From Pirellulaceae bacterium (lineage in GTDB: Bacteria > Planctomycetota > Planctomycetia > Pirellulales > Pirellulaceae), in assembly GCA_011087765.1 (NCBI GenBank), contig JAALLA010000009.1, positions 1-41,123 on the forward strand: 41,123 bases of DNA, read 5' to 3'. Below the pieces are notes generated by a model that made no database searches, was not told where the DNA came from, and was given only the letters and a program-made list of their open reading frames with translations. The translations under genes were made by a program, and so were the position numbers. This document shows positions 17,485-25,573 of the stretch, one piece after another. Position 1 is the first letter of the stretch; each line of letters opens with the position of its first letter.

Positions 17485-18543
17485 TTGTTGACCTTGCACA
17501 CTTATCATTCAAAAACGATTCCTGAAACTGCCTTACTGCGGTGCTGCGCAATAATCGTGTTAAGCATTGGGTTTTTTATTAACACCCAGTCCGTTTCAGC
17601 GCAATTGTCAATCACAGAAACGCCTCCGCATACTAACCTCGATTCCACCGGTATTGATGCTGAGAAGCCCGGTTCAGAATTAACCAGCGTTCAAGATTCT
17701 CAAACGCAAACAGCTACAGACCAGCTGCCCCGCGAGGTGAGGAATCAACTTGGATTAGCAGATAATTCCTCTTCCAGCACACCTGCACAGACTCCTTCAC
17801 CTGAAACCACCCCTGCTTCCGACCAACCTTCGCTTACTGCTTTTCTATCTTCACCGACTGACCAACTCACATCTCCTACAGGTTTGACTTCATCGATTAA
17901 GGTTGCTCTGATTCTGGCAACTTTAAGTCTAGCGCCTGCGATTGTCTTAATGACCACCTGCTATGTAAGAGTAATTGTGGTTTTGACCCTGCTCAAACAG
18001 GCATTTGGCGCACAACAATTACCACCAACTCAAGTTTTGACAGCTCTTTCACTGTTCGTAACGTTGTTGATCATGACCCCTGTGTGGACCGAAGTAAAAC
18101 AGGAAGCAATCGATCCGTATACACAAACAGAAAACGGCATCAGTTGGGAAGAAGCGTGGACCCGCGGCATCGCGCCGGTGAAAACTTTCATGGCCAACCA
18201 AATTGAAGCGGCTGGAAACGCGGAATCGATTGCGGTGTTTTATAAATACGTACCGGAATACTCCGAGGCAGCACCCTCCAGCGCGCAAGATGTCCCAATC
18301 AATGTCCTGCTACCTGCCTTTATGGTTAGTGAACTCAAAGTGGCGTTCTTACTTGGATTTCAAATCTTCCTGCCGTTTTTAGTTCTCGACTTAGTTGTAT
18401 CTTCCGTCACTGTTTCCACCGGGATGCTAATGCTGCCTCCTACCATGGTTAGCTTTCCTCTGAAATTGATACTGTTTGTATTGGTTGACGGCTGGAATCT
18501 GGTTGTCGGAATGTTACTGCAGAGCTTCATTCCAATCACCTGA
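17485..18543 (+). CDS. fliP: Flagellar export gate protein FliP with long N-terminal extension
   Basis: Core membrane subunit of the flagellar type III export gate. Residues about 135-352 match FliP over its whole usual length, including APAIVLMTTCYVRVIVVLTL (about 150-169), LPPTQVL, the loop before FMVSELKVAFLLGF and the C-terminal LMLPPTMVSFPLKL. Residues 1-40 form a signal peptide (SVSA-Q), followed by about 90 residues rich in Ser, Thr, Pro and Gln. Many FliP proteins have a signal, but this linker is unusually long. The start is TTG at 17485; no ATG is available before the signal core, and no good Shine-Dalgarno is seen. It is 17 bp after fliO. Confidence 0.92.
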   Translation: MLTLHTYHSKTIPETALLRCCAIIVLSIGFFINTQSVSAQLSITETPPHTNLDSTGIDAEKPGSELTSVQDSQTQTATDQLPREVRNQLGLADNSSSSTPAQTPSPETTPASDQPSLTAFLSSPTDQLTSPTGLTSSIKVALILATLSLAPAIVLMTTCYVRVIVVLTLLKQAFGAQQLPPTQVLTALSLFVTLLIMTPVWTEVKQEAIDPYTQTENGISWEEAWTRGIAPVKTFMANQIEAAGNAESIAVFYKYVPEYSEAAPSSAQDVPINVLLPAFMVSELKVAFLLGFQIFLPFLVLDLVVSSVTVSTGMLMLPPTMVSFPLKLILFVLVDGWNLVVGMLLQSFIPIT

Positions 18544-18613
18544 CCTAGGTCAACAAGAAAACAAATTCCCCTCCGTCCTTCCGTCTAATTACGCGATCTC
18601 ACTGGATCACAAG

Positions 18614-19174
18614 ATGAACCCCGAAGATGCAATCGATTTCAGTCGCGAAGCCATGAAAACATGCATGCTAGTGGGAGGCCCGATCCTCGTAACAAGCCTG
18701 CTCGTCGGCTTAATCATTGGCATCATTCAGACCATGACTCAGGTTCAGGATCAAACCGTGTCGTTCGTTCCCAAAATCCTCATACTGGTTGCCGTGATTG
18801 GGATCTGCCTCCCCTGGCTTACCGAACGCATGACTGACTTTGCTCGGCTCTCATTTGAAAAACCAATGACTCAATGGTCCAATTCGCCACCCCCCACTCT
18901 ATTCGCCAAGACTTCAGCATTAGAAGCGGAACGCAACCCCATCGACCACGCCGCTGATACAATTGCGACAAAAGACGCCACCAATCAGGATGCCACTCAT
19001 CCACAGCCGGACAATTCTATCTTCTCGCTAATCGGGAAATTCCAAAAGCTTGAGCAATCGCCGTCGACACAGACCGAAGGCAACTCGCCCGCCCCCTCCG
19101 GCGCCTCCAACAACCCATTCTCACTACCTCATTATCGCGTATCCAAAATACCCCGGACTGAAAAAGGCGGGTAA
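18614..19174 (+). CDS. fliQ: Flagellar export gate protein FliQ with C-terminal extension
   Basis: Small two-helix subunit of the export gate. Residues 1-88 match FliQ: MNPEDAIDFSREAMKT, membrane helix at 17-38 with VGLIIGIIQT, MTQVQDQTVSFVPKI (41-55), and helix 2 at 55-72 ending in LPWLTERM. FliQ is normally about 89 aa. Here 98 more residues follow, rich in Ser, Pro, Asn, Thr and Gln, without membrane segments. The ATG at 18614 matches the family's start. The frame stays open further left only because it overlaps fliP. It ends 2 bp before fliR, which has a Shine-Dalgarno (AAGGCGG) inside the fliQ end. Confidence 0.9.
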   Translation: MNPEDAIDFSREAMKTCMLVGGPILVTSLLVGLIIGIIQTMTQVQDQTVSFVPKILILVAVIGICLPWLTERMTDFARLSFEKPMTQWSNSPPPTLFAKTSALEAERNPIDHAADTIATKDATNQDATHPQPDNSIFSLIGKFQKLEQSPSTQTEGNSPAPSGASNNPFSLPHYRVSKIPRTEKGG

Positions 19175-19176
19175 CG

Positions 19177-19953
19177 ATGGATTCGGCATTGATCTTTTTC
19201 CTTGCGTTCTCCCGGGTTGCATCATTAGTGATGACCGCCCCGATATTCGGCAGTCGAGCGGTACCACTCAAGATTCGACTCGGAATTGCAGTGCTTTTAA
19301 GCCTGACTGCATTCCCGTTGATCATTCCACCCGAATTCGAACCAACCAATCTTGAGAGTCTCTTCTCTGCAATCTTCTGTGAAGTTGTGATTGGCTCACT
19401 GTTAGGATTGGGAGTCATGATCATGTTTTCAGCTGCTCAATTTGCTGGAACCGTTATTGGCCAAATGGCTGGAATTCAAATTTCAAATACTCTAGATCCC
19501 CAAACTGGCGAAAACTCTTCTACCATCAGCCAAATGTTTGCCGTGCTCTCATTGGCTGCATTTGCCTTAGCTGGCGGCCCTGAATTAGTCGTCTCAGCAC
19601 TTCTTGATACCTTTATTTACCTGCCACTTGGGACCGAATTGGCACCCCATCGGGTAAGCGAAATTTTAGTCACGCTTTTACAACAAAGCTTCATACTAAC
19701 ACTTCGCGGTGTTGCCCCTGCAGTTGCCGCAATGCTTATCGCAACCATCGTAATAGGGTTCGTCAGCCGAACTTACCCGCAGATGAATCTCTTAGGCATG
19801 GGGCTCAGCTCCAATCTTATCGTGATGTTTCTCGCTGTGTTTTTGACGTTAGGAGGAAGTGTTTGGCTATTTGTCGACGATCTAGAACACTTCGTTTCGA
19901 TGATCACAGATTCCATGCAATCTTCGATCAAAGAGGTCGCAAAAAATGAGTGA
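19177..19953 (+). CDS. fliR: Flagellar export gate protein FliR
   Basis: Membrane subunit that completes the FliP5Q4R1 export gate. About six hydrophobic segments span the 258 residues. Family stretches are recognisable: FSRVASLVMTAPIFGSRAVP near the N-terminus (residues 7-26), FAGTVIGQMAGIQ (about 88-100) and the C-terminal half with SRTYPQMNLLGMGLSSN. The length is normal. The ATG at 19177 has an AAGGCGG Shine-Dalgarno about 8 bp upstream, inside the end of fliQ. Its stop overlaps flhB by 8 bp (ATGAGTGA), which indicates translational coupling. Confidence 0.93.
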   Translation: MDSALIFFLAFSRVASLVMTAPIFGSRAVPLKIRLGIAVLLSLTAFPLIIPPEFEPTNLESLFSAIFCEVVIGSLLGLGVMIMFSAAQFAGTVIGQMAGIQISNTLDPQTGENSSTISQMFAVLSLAAFALAGGPELVVSALLDTFIYLPLGTELAPHRVSEILVTLLQQSFILTLRGVAPAVAAMLIATIVIGFVSRTYPQMNLLGMGLSSNLIVMFLAVFLTLGGSVWLFVDDLEHFVSMITDSMQSSIKEVAKNE

Positions 19954-20698
19954 GTCAGTCCAAGACCGAATCCACCAGGCAACCCCCGGCCGTCGGCAAC
20001 AGGCACGACAGGATGGCGATGTCGTCAAAAGCCACGAACTGGCAGCCGCCGTCCAGATGCTGGGCGCGATTGCGATCACTTATTACCTGCTTGGCAATGT
20101 AAGCCACTGGATTCGCAACTGGACTACTGAAACCTGGACAATGGCTCCCGGTAACCTCAGCATGTCCAGTCAAGATTTCACGGAACAGATCCAACACACA
20201 ATCCTGGGGGTTGTTACGCAACTCGCGCCACTGTTGTGCCTTTTAGTTGTTGTTGGAGTGATTTCCCACTGGATTCAATCTGGACCACTCTTATTACCCA
20301 AACGAGTCTCCCTTGATCCGACACGATTAGCTTCCGGCACCTGGAGAAACATCTTTTCCATCAGTGGCCTTTTTACAATTATCACCGGGGTACCCAAAAC
20401 AATTCTCGCGGGAATCGCGGGTGGAACGAGCGTTTGGATTCAACAAGATAGTTTTTTTCAGTTGGCAAATCTGCCAATCGATTTAATGGCGTCCAAAATG
20501 TTTGGTCTCGTAATGAGTGTCTCGCTGCACGTCGCAATTACGCTTTTGTTTGCATCAATCTTTGACTTTTTCATGAAATTTGTCAGCCATGAAAATCGGC
20601 TAAAAATGACCGACCAACAATTGCGGGACGAAATGAGAATGCAAAACGGCGATCCTCAGATTCATCGGCGGAGACAGGAATTGAGCCGTTTAAGATGA
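19946..20698 (+). CDS. flhB: FlhB membrane domain only; autocleaving C-terminal domain absent
   Basis: FlhB normally forms the lateral part of the export gate and, through its C-terminal domain, switches export substrate specificity after self-cleavage at NPTH. Here residues 1-250 match only the membrane part: the N-terminal ATPGRRQQARQDGDVVKSHE (12-31), four membrane segments (about 36-50, 88-110, 140-162 and 186-208) and the cytoplasmic linker to NGDPQIHRRRQELSRLR. The protein ends there, where family members continue for about 110 residues. No NPTH-encoding frame follows: the next gene, on the other strand, begins its 3' end 42 bp later. Either the domain is encoded elsewhere or the gene is a functional shortened form or a remnant. 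Confidence 0.88.
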   Translation: MSESVQDRIHQATPGRRQQARQDGDVVKSHELAAAVQMLGAIAITYYLLGNVSHWIRNWTTETWTMAPGNLSMSSQDFTEQIQHTILGVVTQLAPLLCLLVVVGVISHWIQSGPLLLPKRVSLDPTRLASGTWRNIFSISGLFTIITGVPKTILAGIAGGTSVWIQQDSFFQLANLPIDLMASKMFGLVMSVSLHVAITLLFASIFDFFMKFVSHENRLKMTDQQLRDEMRMQNGDPQIHRRRQELSRLR

Positions 20699-20740
20699 AC
20701 TCCCTAAAACAACTGCCTTCCTAGCAATAACGCGATTGGC

Positions 20741-21901
20741 TCAGCCCGCACTCTGACCAGACGGACTTGAATATCCAAACACATCCATATAGCGATGCCA
20801 GTTGTTATCAATTTCAAGTTCAAGCGAAGGCTCAAGCGTAAACGGATTTTTCTGATGGTTCTTTTTACGTTCGAAATACTCGACCAATGCCGGCTCTAAC
20901 TCCCCAAATCCATCCATCTCAAGCTGATCATAAACTCGTTCCATCTCGGAAATCGGCTGGGTTGTGAGAGTTTCAAAATTCACTTCAACCAATTGATTTT
21001 TGGGAATTGAGTCACGTTGGTTGAAGTACGCCGAATACATCAAATCCTTGCATTCGAAAATATAATTTTTGAGCCAAGTATCATCGTATCTTGGAATCTG
21101 AAAACCCTGAAGTGAATCCAAGAGTTTCCAAAGCCTCATCGTGGAAGGCACCAACTTGTGCGGATGCCGCGCCATATGCACAAACTTCGCCCCCGGAAAC
21201 CACTCGACCAACTGCTCTAAACGCCCAGTATGAGGCGGTGACTTCAGGACCAATTGGGAATCATATCTAACGGTAAGCGCCTTGAGAAAATAATTCATTG
21301 CCCCATGCAATTTTTCCTGCACCTCGTGATCGGCATCGGATAATTTTAGATTCAGATGCTCTCGACTCGGCTGGTTGGGAAACGCAATTCTTCGGTATGG
21401 AGTTGGCGCGCCATAAGCACACAACGCGAAATCGTCTTCTTGAGGGGACCCAACACCCATCGACATGTTGTCCATAGGTCGTTGCCGGGGCATCAGCAAT
21501 TTTAAAAACGGGTAAAAAAAGAATCGAGATGCAAGAAAGTGATTGGGAATAAACGCATCAAAATTAGTTGGGAATGCTAAACGCGAATCCATTGACATTA
21601 ACTCATGCATCAATGTCGTACCTGATCGCCAGTGACCGATAATAAAAACTGGCGGCTTTTTTAACTGAACCGACTCGATTACATTCCCGTGAGTGACATC
21701 CTGAACCTGAGCCAGAATCGAATTCATCAACGCACACCCGCCACCCAAAGCAAACATTGGATACCTTAACGGATGGATCTTAAACCGGTTTTCTTTCATC
21801 AACCGCAGGTAGTCGCCTAGCCGCATTCCATTCCAAAACCTTGGTGCCCAGGGCGGATACCAATTAGGTTTCGGTTTTGATTTCGTTGATGTATTTGACA
21901 T
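20741..21901 (-). CDS. Sulfotransferase family protein
   Basis: Transfers sulfuryl groups from PAPS to an unknown acceptor. The 5'-phosphosulfate loop is PVFIIGHWRSGTTLMHELM (residues 84-102, GHWRSGTT core) and the 3'-phosphate motif is around RHPHKLVPS (R245, S253). VLKSPPHTGRL (218-228) is typical of the bacterial Sulfotransfer_3 group. There is no signal peptide; the hydrophobic stretches (about 46-60, 122-136) are short. At 386 aa it is normal for the group. It converges with the flagellar cluster and is upstream of nothing co-oriented within 95 bp, so it is perhaps a separate unit. Sulfated polysaccharide or lipid are possible targets, but the sequence does not say. Confidence 0.85.
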   Translation of the reverse strand: MSNTSTKSKPKPNWYPPWAPRFWNGMRLGDYLRLMKENRFKIHPLRYPMFALGGGCALMNSILAQVQDVTHGNVIESVQLKKPPVFIIGHWRSGTTLMHELMSMDSRLAFPTNFDAFIPNHFLASRFFFYPFLKLLMPRQRPMDNMSMGVGSPQEDDFALCAYGAPTPYRRIAFPNQPSREHLNLKLSDADHEVQEKLHGAMNYFLKALTVRYDSQLVLKSPPHTGRLEQLVEWFPGAKFVHMARHPHKLVPSTMRLWKLLDSLQGFQIPRYDDTWLKNYIFECKDLMYSAYFNQRDSIPKNQLVEVNFETLTTQPISEMERVYDQLEMDGFGELEPALVEYFERKKNHQKNPFTLEPSLELEIDNNWHRYMDVFGYSSPSGQSAG

Positions 21902-21996
21902 GGCCGTGCCGTGTTTATCCCTTTACCAGACGCTCATCGCAACCACTCCACCACTAACGAAAGTAAATCACATTAACAAAACGATCTACTCCTGCA

Positions 21997-23886
21997 TCAA
22001 GCTGCTTTCCCCAACGCTTCCCCAACTTCGTTGACTGGCGTGATTTTACCCTTGGGAGTCGTTAGATCAAACAGCCCAAAAATTTCGTTGCGTGATAATC
22101 CGCGCTTTGCAGGTGCATCACCGTCCGACAAAATTTCTCGAAACAACTCGCGCTTTTCTTCCAAAATCTGATGGATTCGCTGTTCGATTGTACCCGCCAT
22201 GATCATCCTGGTAATTGTCACACTTCCCGCTGCCCCAATTCGATGAGCTCGATTAATCGCCTGATCTTCGATTGCCGGATTCCACCAACGGTCAAACAAA
22301 AATACGTAACGGCAAAACTGGAGATTTAAACCAACAGCTCCCGCTCCGTAACTCATCAGAAGAACCTTGCGGTCTGGATTTTCCTTGAATTCTTTTAAAA
22401 TCGGATCTCGTTGCTTAGAAGGAATCCGTCCGTGGTATTCAAGCGGCTTGTGAACCGTCAATTGCTTACCAATAACCTCCAGGGAATCCACCCACTGACT
22501 AAATACAATTGCCTTCTGACCGCTTGCAGCTACCTCTTCCATATCCGCTTTGAGACGCTCTATCTTGCTACTCATACCAGTGGCAGGATCAAAATTACAG
22601 ATCTGCTTCAATCGTAAAACTAATTCGAAGACATGTTTAATCGTTAATTCATCCCCCATGTCATTGAGCCTCAGAACTCCATCCTTTTCTGCGCCGTCGT
22701 AACTAATTTGCTGCTCCGGTGAAAGTTCCAATTCCGCATCACGCATCAATCGTGGGGGCATGTCTTTCATGACCACATCTTTGGTGCGGCGAAGAATCAG
22801 ATCCTTTACCCGCCCCCGCATCTCCCGAGCCGTCATCCCGCTCGACACAGCTCCCTTGGCTGCAAATTCGCAAATCCCTACGAGATCCTCCACGCCATTT
22901 TCGATCGGGGTACCGGTCAATGCCCAACTTCTTTTCCGATTGATCCGGTGCACAACCTCGCTCGTCGCATTCGCCTTATTCTTAATCCGTTGAGCTTCAT
23001 CAAGAATCACTAAATCGTATTCGTTTTCCGGAGCTGTGACCAAGGCTTCGTCACGTGTCAAAAGCTCATAATTTGCCAGCTTGACCATCGCGGACTCAGT
23101 TTTCCAATGCCAGGCACGCTGATGCTGGTTCCCTTTGATGGCGGCAACGGTGATCTCAGGTGCCCAGGACTTAAACTCTCGCTGCCAATTGGTCACCAAT
23201 GGCTTCGGGCAAATAATCAAGACGCTCTTAATGAACCCGGCCCGGAGTAACATTCGGACGGTTGCAATCGTCTGCATTGTCTTACCCAACCCCATTTCGT
23301 CAGCCAGAATTGCACTATTGCGAGGGAACAAGAATGCAATTCCCGCATACTGAAATGGAAACGGCTCAAATGGAAACTCCATTGTCTTACCGTCGAGGAG
23401 ATTTTCCAACGGAGGTTGTAACAGATAAAACAAGCGATCTTCCAGCTTGATGACATCCGCCGGCGCCTTCATGCGGGTTCTCGTGGCTGCCTTTTTTTCT
23501 TTTCGCTTTACGCCCGACTTACTTTCTTCACTTACCGAATCCTGTGAGACTTCCGGCGCGTAAGGATCAAAAAGATCCGCAGCGATAGACGACTGTTTAC
23601 CACGCTTCGCCGGTCCGGTCTCCGAAAAATAATAACTGCTGGTTTTAATTCGGCGACCTTTGAATCTGGCAGAAACGACCAGAGGCCTATTAGGTGACTC
23701 CGCCTTCCAGCAGCTTAAAAGATCTGGCAACTGAGTTTCTATCGCATCGTTCCACGAAGTCGTATCCAAAACAATAGGGTTTATTTTAGGTAGACCAGCA
23801 TCGGTTCGAATCACTTGATTCCGCGGACTATCCAATGAAGAATTTTGGATGTTTAGCGATTCGGTTAATTTAAAATATTGATCCAT
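21997..23886 (-). CDS. SNF2-family DNA-dependent ATPase/helicase
   Basis: A Swi2/Snf2 translocase of superfamily 2. Motifs in order: LADEMGLGKTMQT (Walker A, 194-206), ILDEAQRIKN (motif II, 294-303), TGTPIENG (III, 324-331) and AGAVGLNLQ followed by QAINRAHRIG (motif VI, 542-551). The two RecA-like domains thus span about residues 175-575. The N-terminal 150 residues have no clear domain. At 629 aa it lacks the long N-terminal additions of RapA/HepA, and looks like the short bacterial Snf2 type. A small unknown gene precedes it by 34 bp on the same strand and is probably its co-transcribed partner. Confidence 0.92.
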   Translation of the reverse strand: MDQYFKLTESLNIQNSSLDSPRNQVIRTDAGLPKINPIVLDTTSWNDAIETQLPDLLSCWKAESPNRPLVVSARFKGRRIKTSSYYFSETGPAKRGKQSSIAADLFDPYAPEVSQDSVSEESKSGVKRKEKKAATRTRMKAPADVIKLEDRLFYLLQPPLENLLDGKTMEFPFEPFPFQYAGIAFLFPRNSAILADEMGLGKTMQTIATVRMLLRAGFIKSVLIICPKPLVTNWQREFKSWAPEITVAAIKGNQHQRAWHWKTESAMVKLANYELLTRDEALVTAPENEYDLVILDEAQRIKNKANATSEVVHRINRKRSWALTGTPIENGVEDLVGICEFAAKGAVSSGMTAREMRGRVKDLILRRTKDVVMKDMPPRLMRDAELELSPEQQISYDGAEKDGVLRLNDMGDELTIKHVFELVLRLKQICNFDPATGMSSKIERLKADMEEVAASGQKAIVFSQWVDSLEVIGKQLTVHKPLEYHGRIPSKQRDPILKEFKENPDRKVLLMSYGAGAVGLNLQFCRYVFLFDRWWNPAIEDQAINRAHRIGAAGSVTITRMIMAGTIEQRIHQILEEKRELFREILSDGDAPAKRGLSRNEIFGLFDLTTPKGKITPVNEVGEALGKAA

Positions 23887-23920
23887 CGAAACCGCTTCTT
23901 AAGATTTGAGAGAAACCTGG

Positions 23921-24412
23921 TCACGCCGCGCGAAGCACGGAATGAGCCTCCTCAATTGCCTGCCGGATTCTTTCGAATGGCTCGTCGAGTGGCAGTCGAC
24001 TAGCAAACTCGTGTACACCCTTCGAGATTGCAGTCGCTTGCGTTCCACGGTGATTGACGCAGTAGACTGACTGCCCGGAGAGATCAAAATGCTCCAACCC
24101 GGAACCGTCAAACTCCGATTTGGAATCAACCGGTTCTGCAAAAACCAACGGATTATCAATCAACTCAGTTAGCGGTAACATCTCCGAACGGTCCGTCAGG
24201 AATACTGACGGTCGCTCGCGTGCTTTATCAATTAACGCCATTCCGATCTGATCAGAAAATAGAAAACCGCTATAGGTTTCACCGTACATGATCTGCTGGG
24301 CACGATTAGTTGCCACCGGCGCGGTGCAATGGAATTCAATCGGTCTTCCAATTCTTGAAACAACCAATAATCCGCCGCAATGCCCTATTGAAGGCAACTC
24401 AACAACGGTCAT
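23921..24412 (-). CDS. Unknown protein upstream of the SNF2 gene
   Basis: Not recognised. It is 163 aa from the ATG at 24412; a TTG at 24454 would add 14 residues. There is no signal peptide or membrane helix. The N-terminal part is beta-rich (MTVVELPSIG, GGLLVVSRIG) and the C-terminal part helical (about 130-163). One motif-like stretch is FSDQIGMALIDKARERPSVFL. It ends 34 bp before the SNF2 gene on the same strand, so co-transcription is likely and a shared role is plausible but untested. Confidence 0.72.
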   Translation of the reverse strand: MTVVELPSIGHCGGLLVVSRIGRPIEFHCTAPVATNRAQQIMYGETYSGFLFSDQIGMALIDKARERPSVFLTDRSEMLPLTELIDNPLVFAEPVDSKSEFDGSGLEHFDLSGQSVYCVNHRGTQATAISKGVHEFASRLPLDEPFERIRQAIEEAHSVLRAA

Positions 24413-24454
24413 AAAACCGAATGTTTGAAGTGAATGGGTAGTCGCTTGGGTCAA

Positions 24455-24858
24455 AAGCTCTGTCCTTATGAATTATCCAAATTCATGCTGCAAAAATGAA
24501 TTTCAATCGAAATTCGACGCATACAGAATTTGTTTTTTTGTCAACAACCAAAATATTTTTTTTCGTCAAATACCTGCTCTTAAAACTTTGGTCGGCGCGT
24601 GAACGCTCTTGTGACATCGGTTGATTCGGGTTTTTCACTTTAGATTACCAACGTCTTACCGAGGGCTTACTCCAAACCGAATTAATGGCACACATAGATT
24701 CTCTTAACAGCTCAATGAAAAACTTTTCGGGTCAGTCTATTTTTTCACTCAAGTGATTTTTCAAAAAGAATGAATACTCAAGCAAAAGCTCGACACTTTC
24801 CATGGCGCGGTTTATACTGTTTAGGTATTCATAAAAAACTTCCCGGAGTGTTGATCAT
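24455..24858 (+). other. AT-rich intergenic region between divergent genes
   Basis: These 404 bp lie between the leftward SNF2 unit and the rightward gene at 24859. They hold several T- and A-rich tracts (24530-24570) and one good promoter at 24790-24818, described separately. A frame from 24770 overlaps the real gene and is rejected. No repeat, tRNA or riboswitch fold was seen. Confidence 0.6.
24790..24818 (+). promoter_or_regulatory. Sigma-70-type promoter of the gene at 24859
   Basis: TCGACA at 24790-24795 and TATACT at 24813-24818 each differ by one base from the sigma-70 consensus and have the ideal 17-bp spacing. The predicted transcript start near 24825 gives a 5' leader of about 34 nt. 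A GGAG at about 24844 lies 11 nt before the ATG. The motif match is strong, but was judged by eye. Confidence 0.65.
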
Positions 24859-25320
24859 ATGCCTCACGATTCACAAGATATTTCCCCAGTTTTCCGGATT
24901 GACGTCGCCCAAAGTGCTAGCGATTCTGCCACCCCTCATTCGGGAGCAGCTCAAAATGATCTCGCGGCAATTCTTCAGCAACTTGTGGCCGGTCAGGACC
25001 GCCAGAATGAACTGATGGAAGAAATGATCGACCAAATGCACGCCAGTCAACGTCAACGCTCGAATGAGCTATCCCAGTGGAAGGACGCGAATCCCCTGCT
25101 GGCTCGACGCTGCCGCGCGGCCGCCGAGGCACTATCGCAAGTTCAAACAGAGTTCTTGCAAACACTGACGATTGATGTCAACGATAACCATGAAGAAATG
25201 ATGGACAGCGAATTCGTTTTGAACGAGTTTGTAGATCGTTACGGGCCACGGCTCGCTCACCTCAACGGAGTTTTACAACTGCTCTCGCAATTGAGCCTAC
25301 ACCCTGGTGATAACCACTAA
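24859..25320 (+). CDS. Small conserved-looking protein of unknown function
   Basis: A 153-aa cytosolic protein without known catalytic motifs. Residues 1-30 are polar. About 33-60 form an amphipathic helix (LAAILQQLVAGQDRQNELM, then EEMIDQMHA) likely to be coiled coil, followed by SQWKDANPLLARRCRAAAE (67-85). An acidic helix (around ENDNHEEMMDSEFVLNEFV) and the ending GPRLAHLNGVLQLLSQLS follow. I have the impression that similar proteins occur in other planctomycetes, but cannot verify it. It is flanked by a near-consensus promoter and a terminator, so it is its own transcription unit. Confidence 0.75.
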   Translation: MPHDSQDISPVFRIDVAQSASDSATPHSGAAQNDLAAILQQLVAGQDRQNELMEEMIDQMHASQRQRSNELSQWKDANPLLARRCRAAAEALSQVQTEFLQTLTIDVNDNHEEMMDSEFVLNEFVDRYGPRLAHLNGVLQLLSQLSLHPGDNH

Positions 25321-25357
25321 AAAATAACTACCTCCAAGGTAGCCATTCCAATGCAAA

Positions 25358-25573
25358 TCACGCCTCTGCCGGACCGGTTGAGGCTTTTTTTGTATAAAAG
25401 AAAACTGGCAGCCCTAAAGTTAGAAATGCAAAGAGATAGAGCGTTTTGATAGCGGCCTGATTCTGCCCACCCAGGGATAACAATTCCAACCCAGATTTTT
25501 CATTTTTGAGCCGAGGATTTTGATGCACGGCGAATTGGTTCACACCATCACTTCTGATTTCGTACGGCTCCAT
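25358..25573 (-). CDS. Possible small membrane protein, antisense between two genes
   Basis: The 71-aa frame encodes one convincing membrane segment (about residues 41-62: AAIKTLYLFAFLTLGLPVFF) followed by TKKASTGPAEA. The 5' part overlaps the start of the hydrolase gene by about 50 bp, and the 3' part contains the terminator hairpin of the preceding gene. A later start (GTG or TTG) within 25450-25540 would remove the overlap. No Shine-Dalgarno is seen. It could well be chance, so confidence is low. Confidence 0.25.
   Translation of the reverse strand: MEPYEIRSDGVNQFAVHQNPRLKNEKSGLELLSLGGQNQAAIKTLYLFAFLTLGLPVFFYTKKASTGPAEA
25362..25391 (+). terminator. Rho-independent terminator after the gene at 24859
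   Basis: GCCTC at 25362-25366 pairs with GAGGC at 25380-25384, with a partly self-complementary CCGG-rich interior, and is followed by seven T at 25385-25391. It lies about 40 bp after the stop codon. Confidence 0.8.

Noticed and set aside
20696-20740. Frameshift as cause of the short FlhB
   Set aside because: All three forward frames after the stop were read; none continues with NPTH or other FlhB C-domain sequence, and the next gene begins 42 bp later on the other strand.
24770-25015. Plus-strand frame of 81 codons
   Set aside because: It covers the promoter and overlaps the better supported gene at 24859 in another frame.
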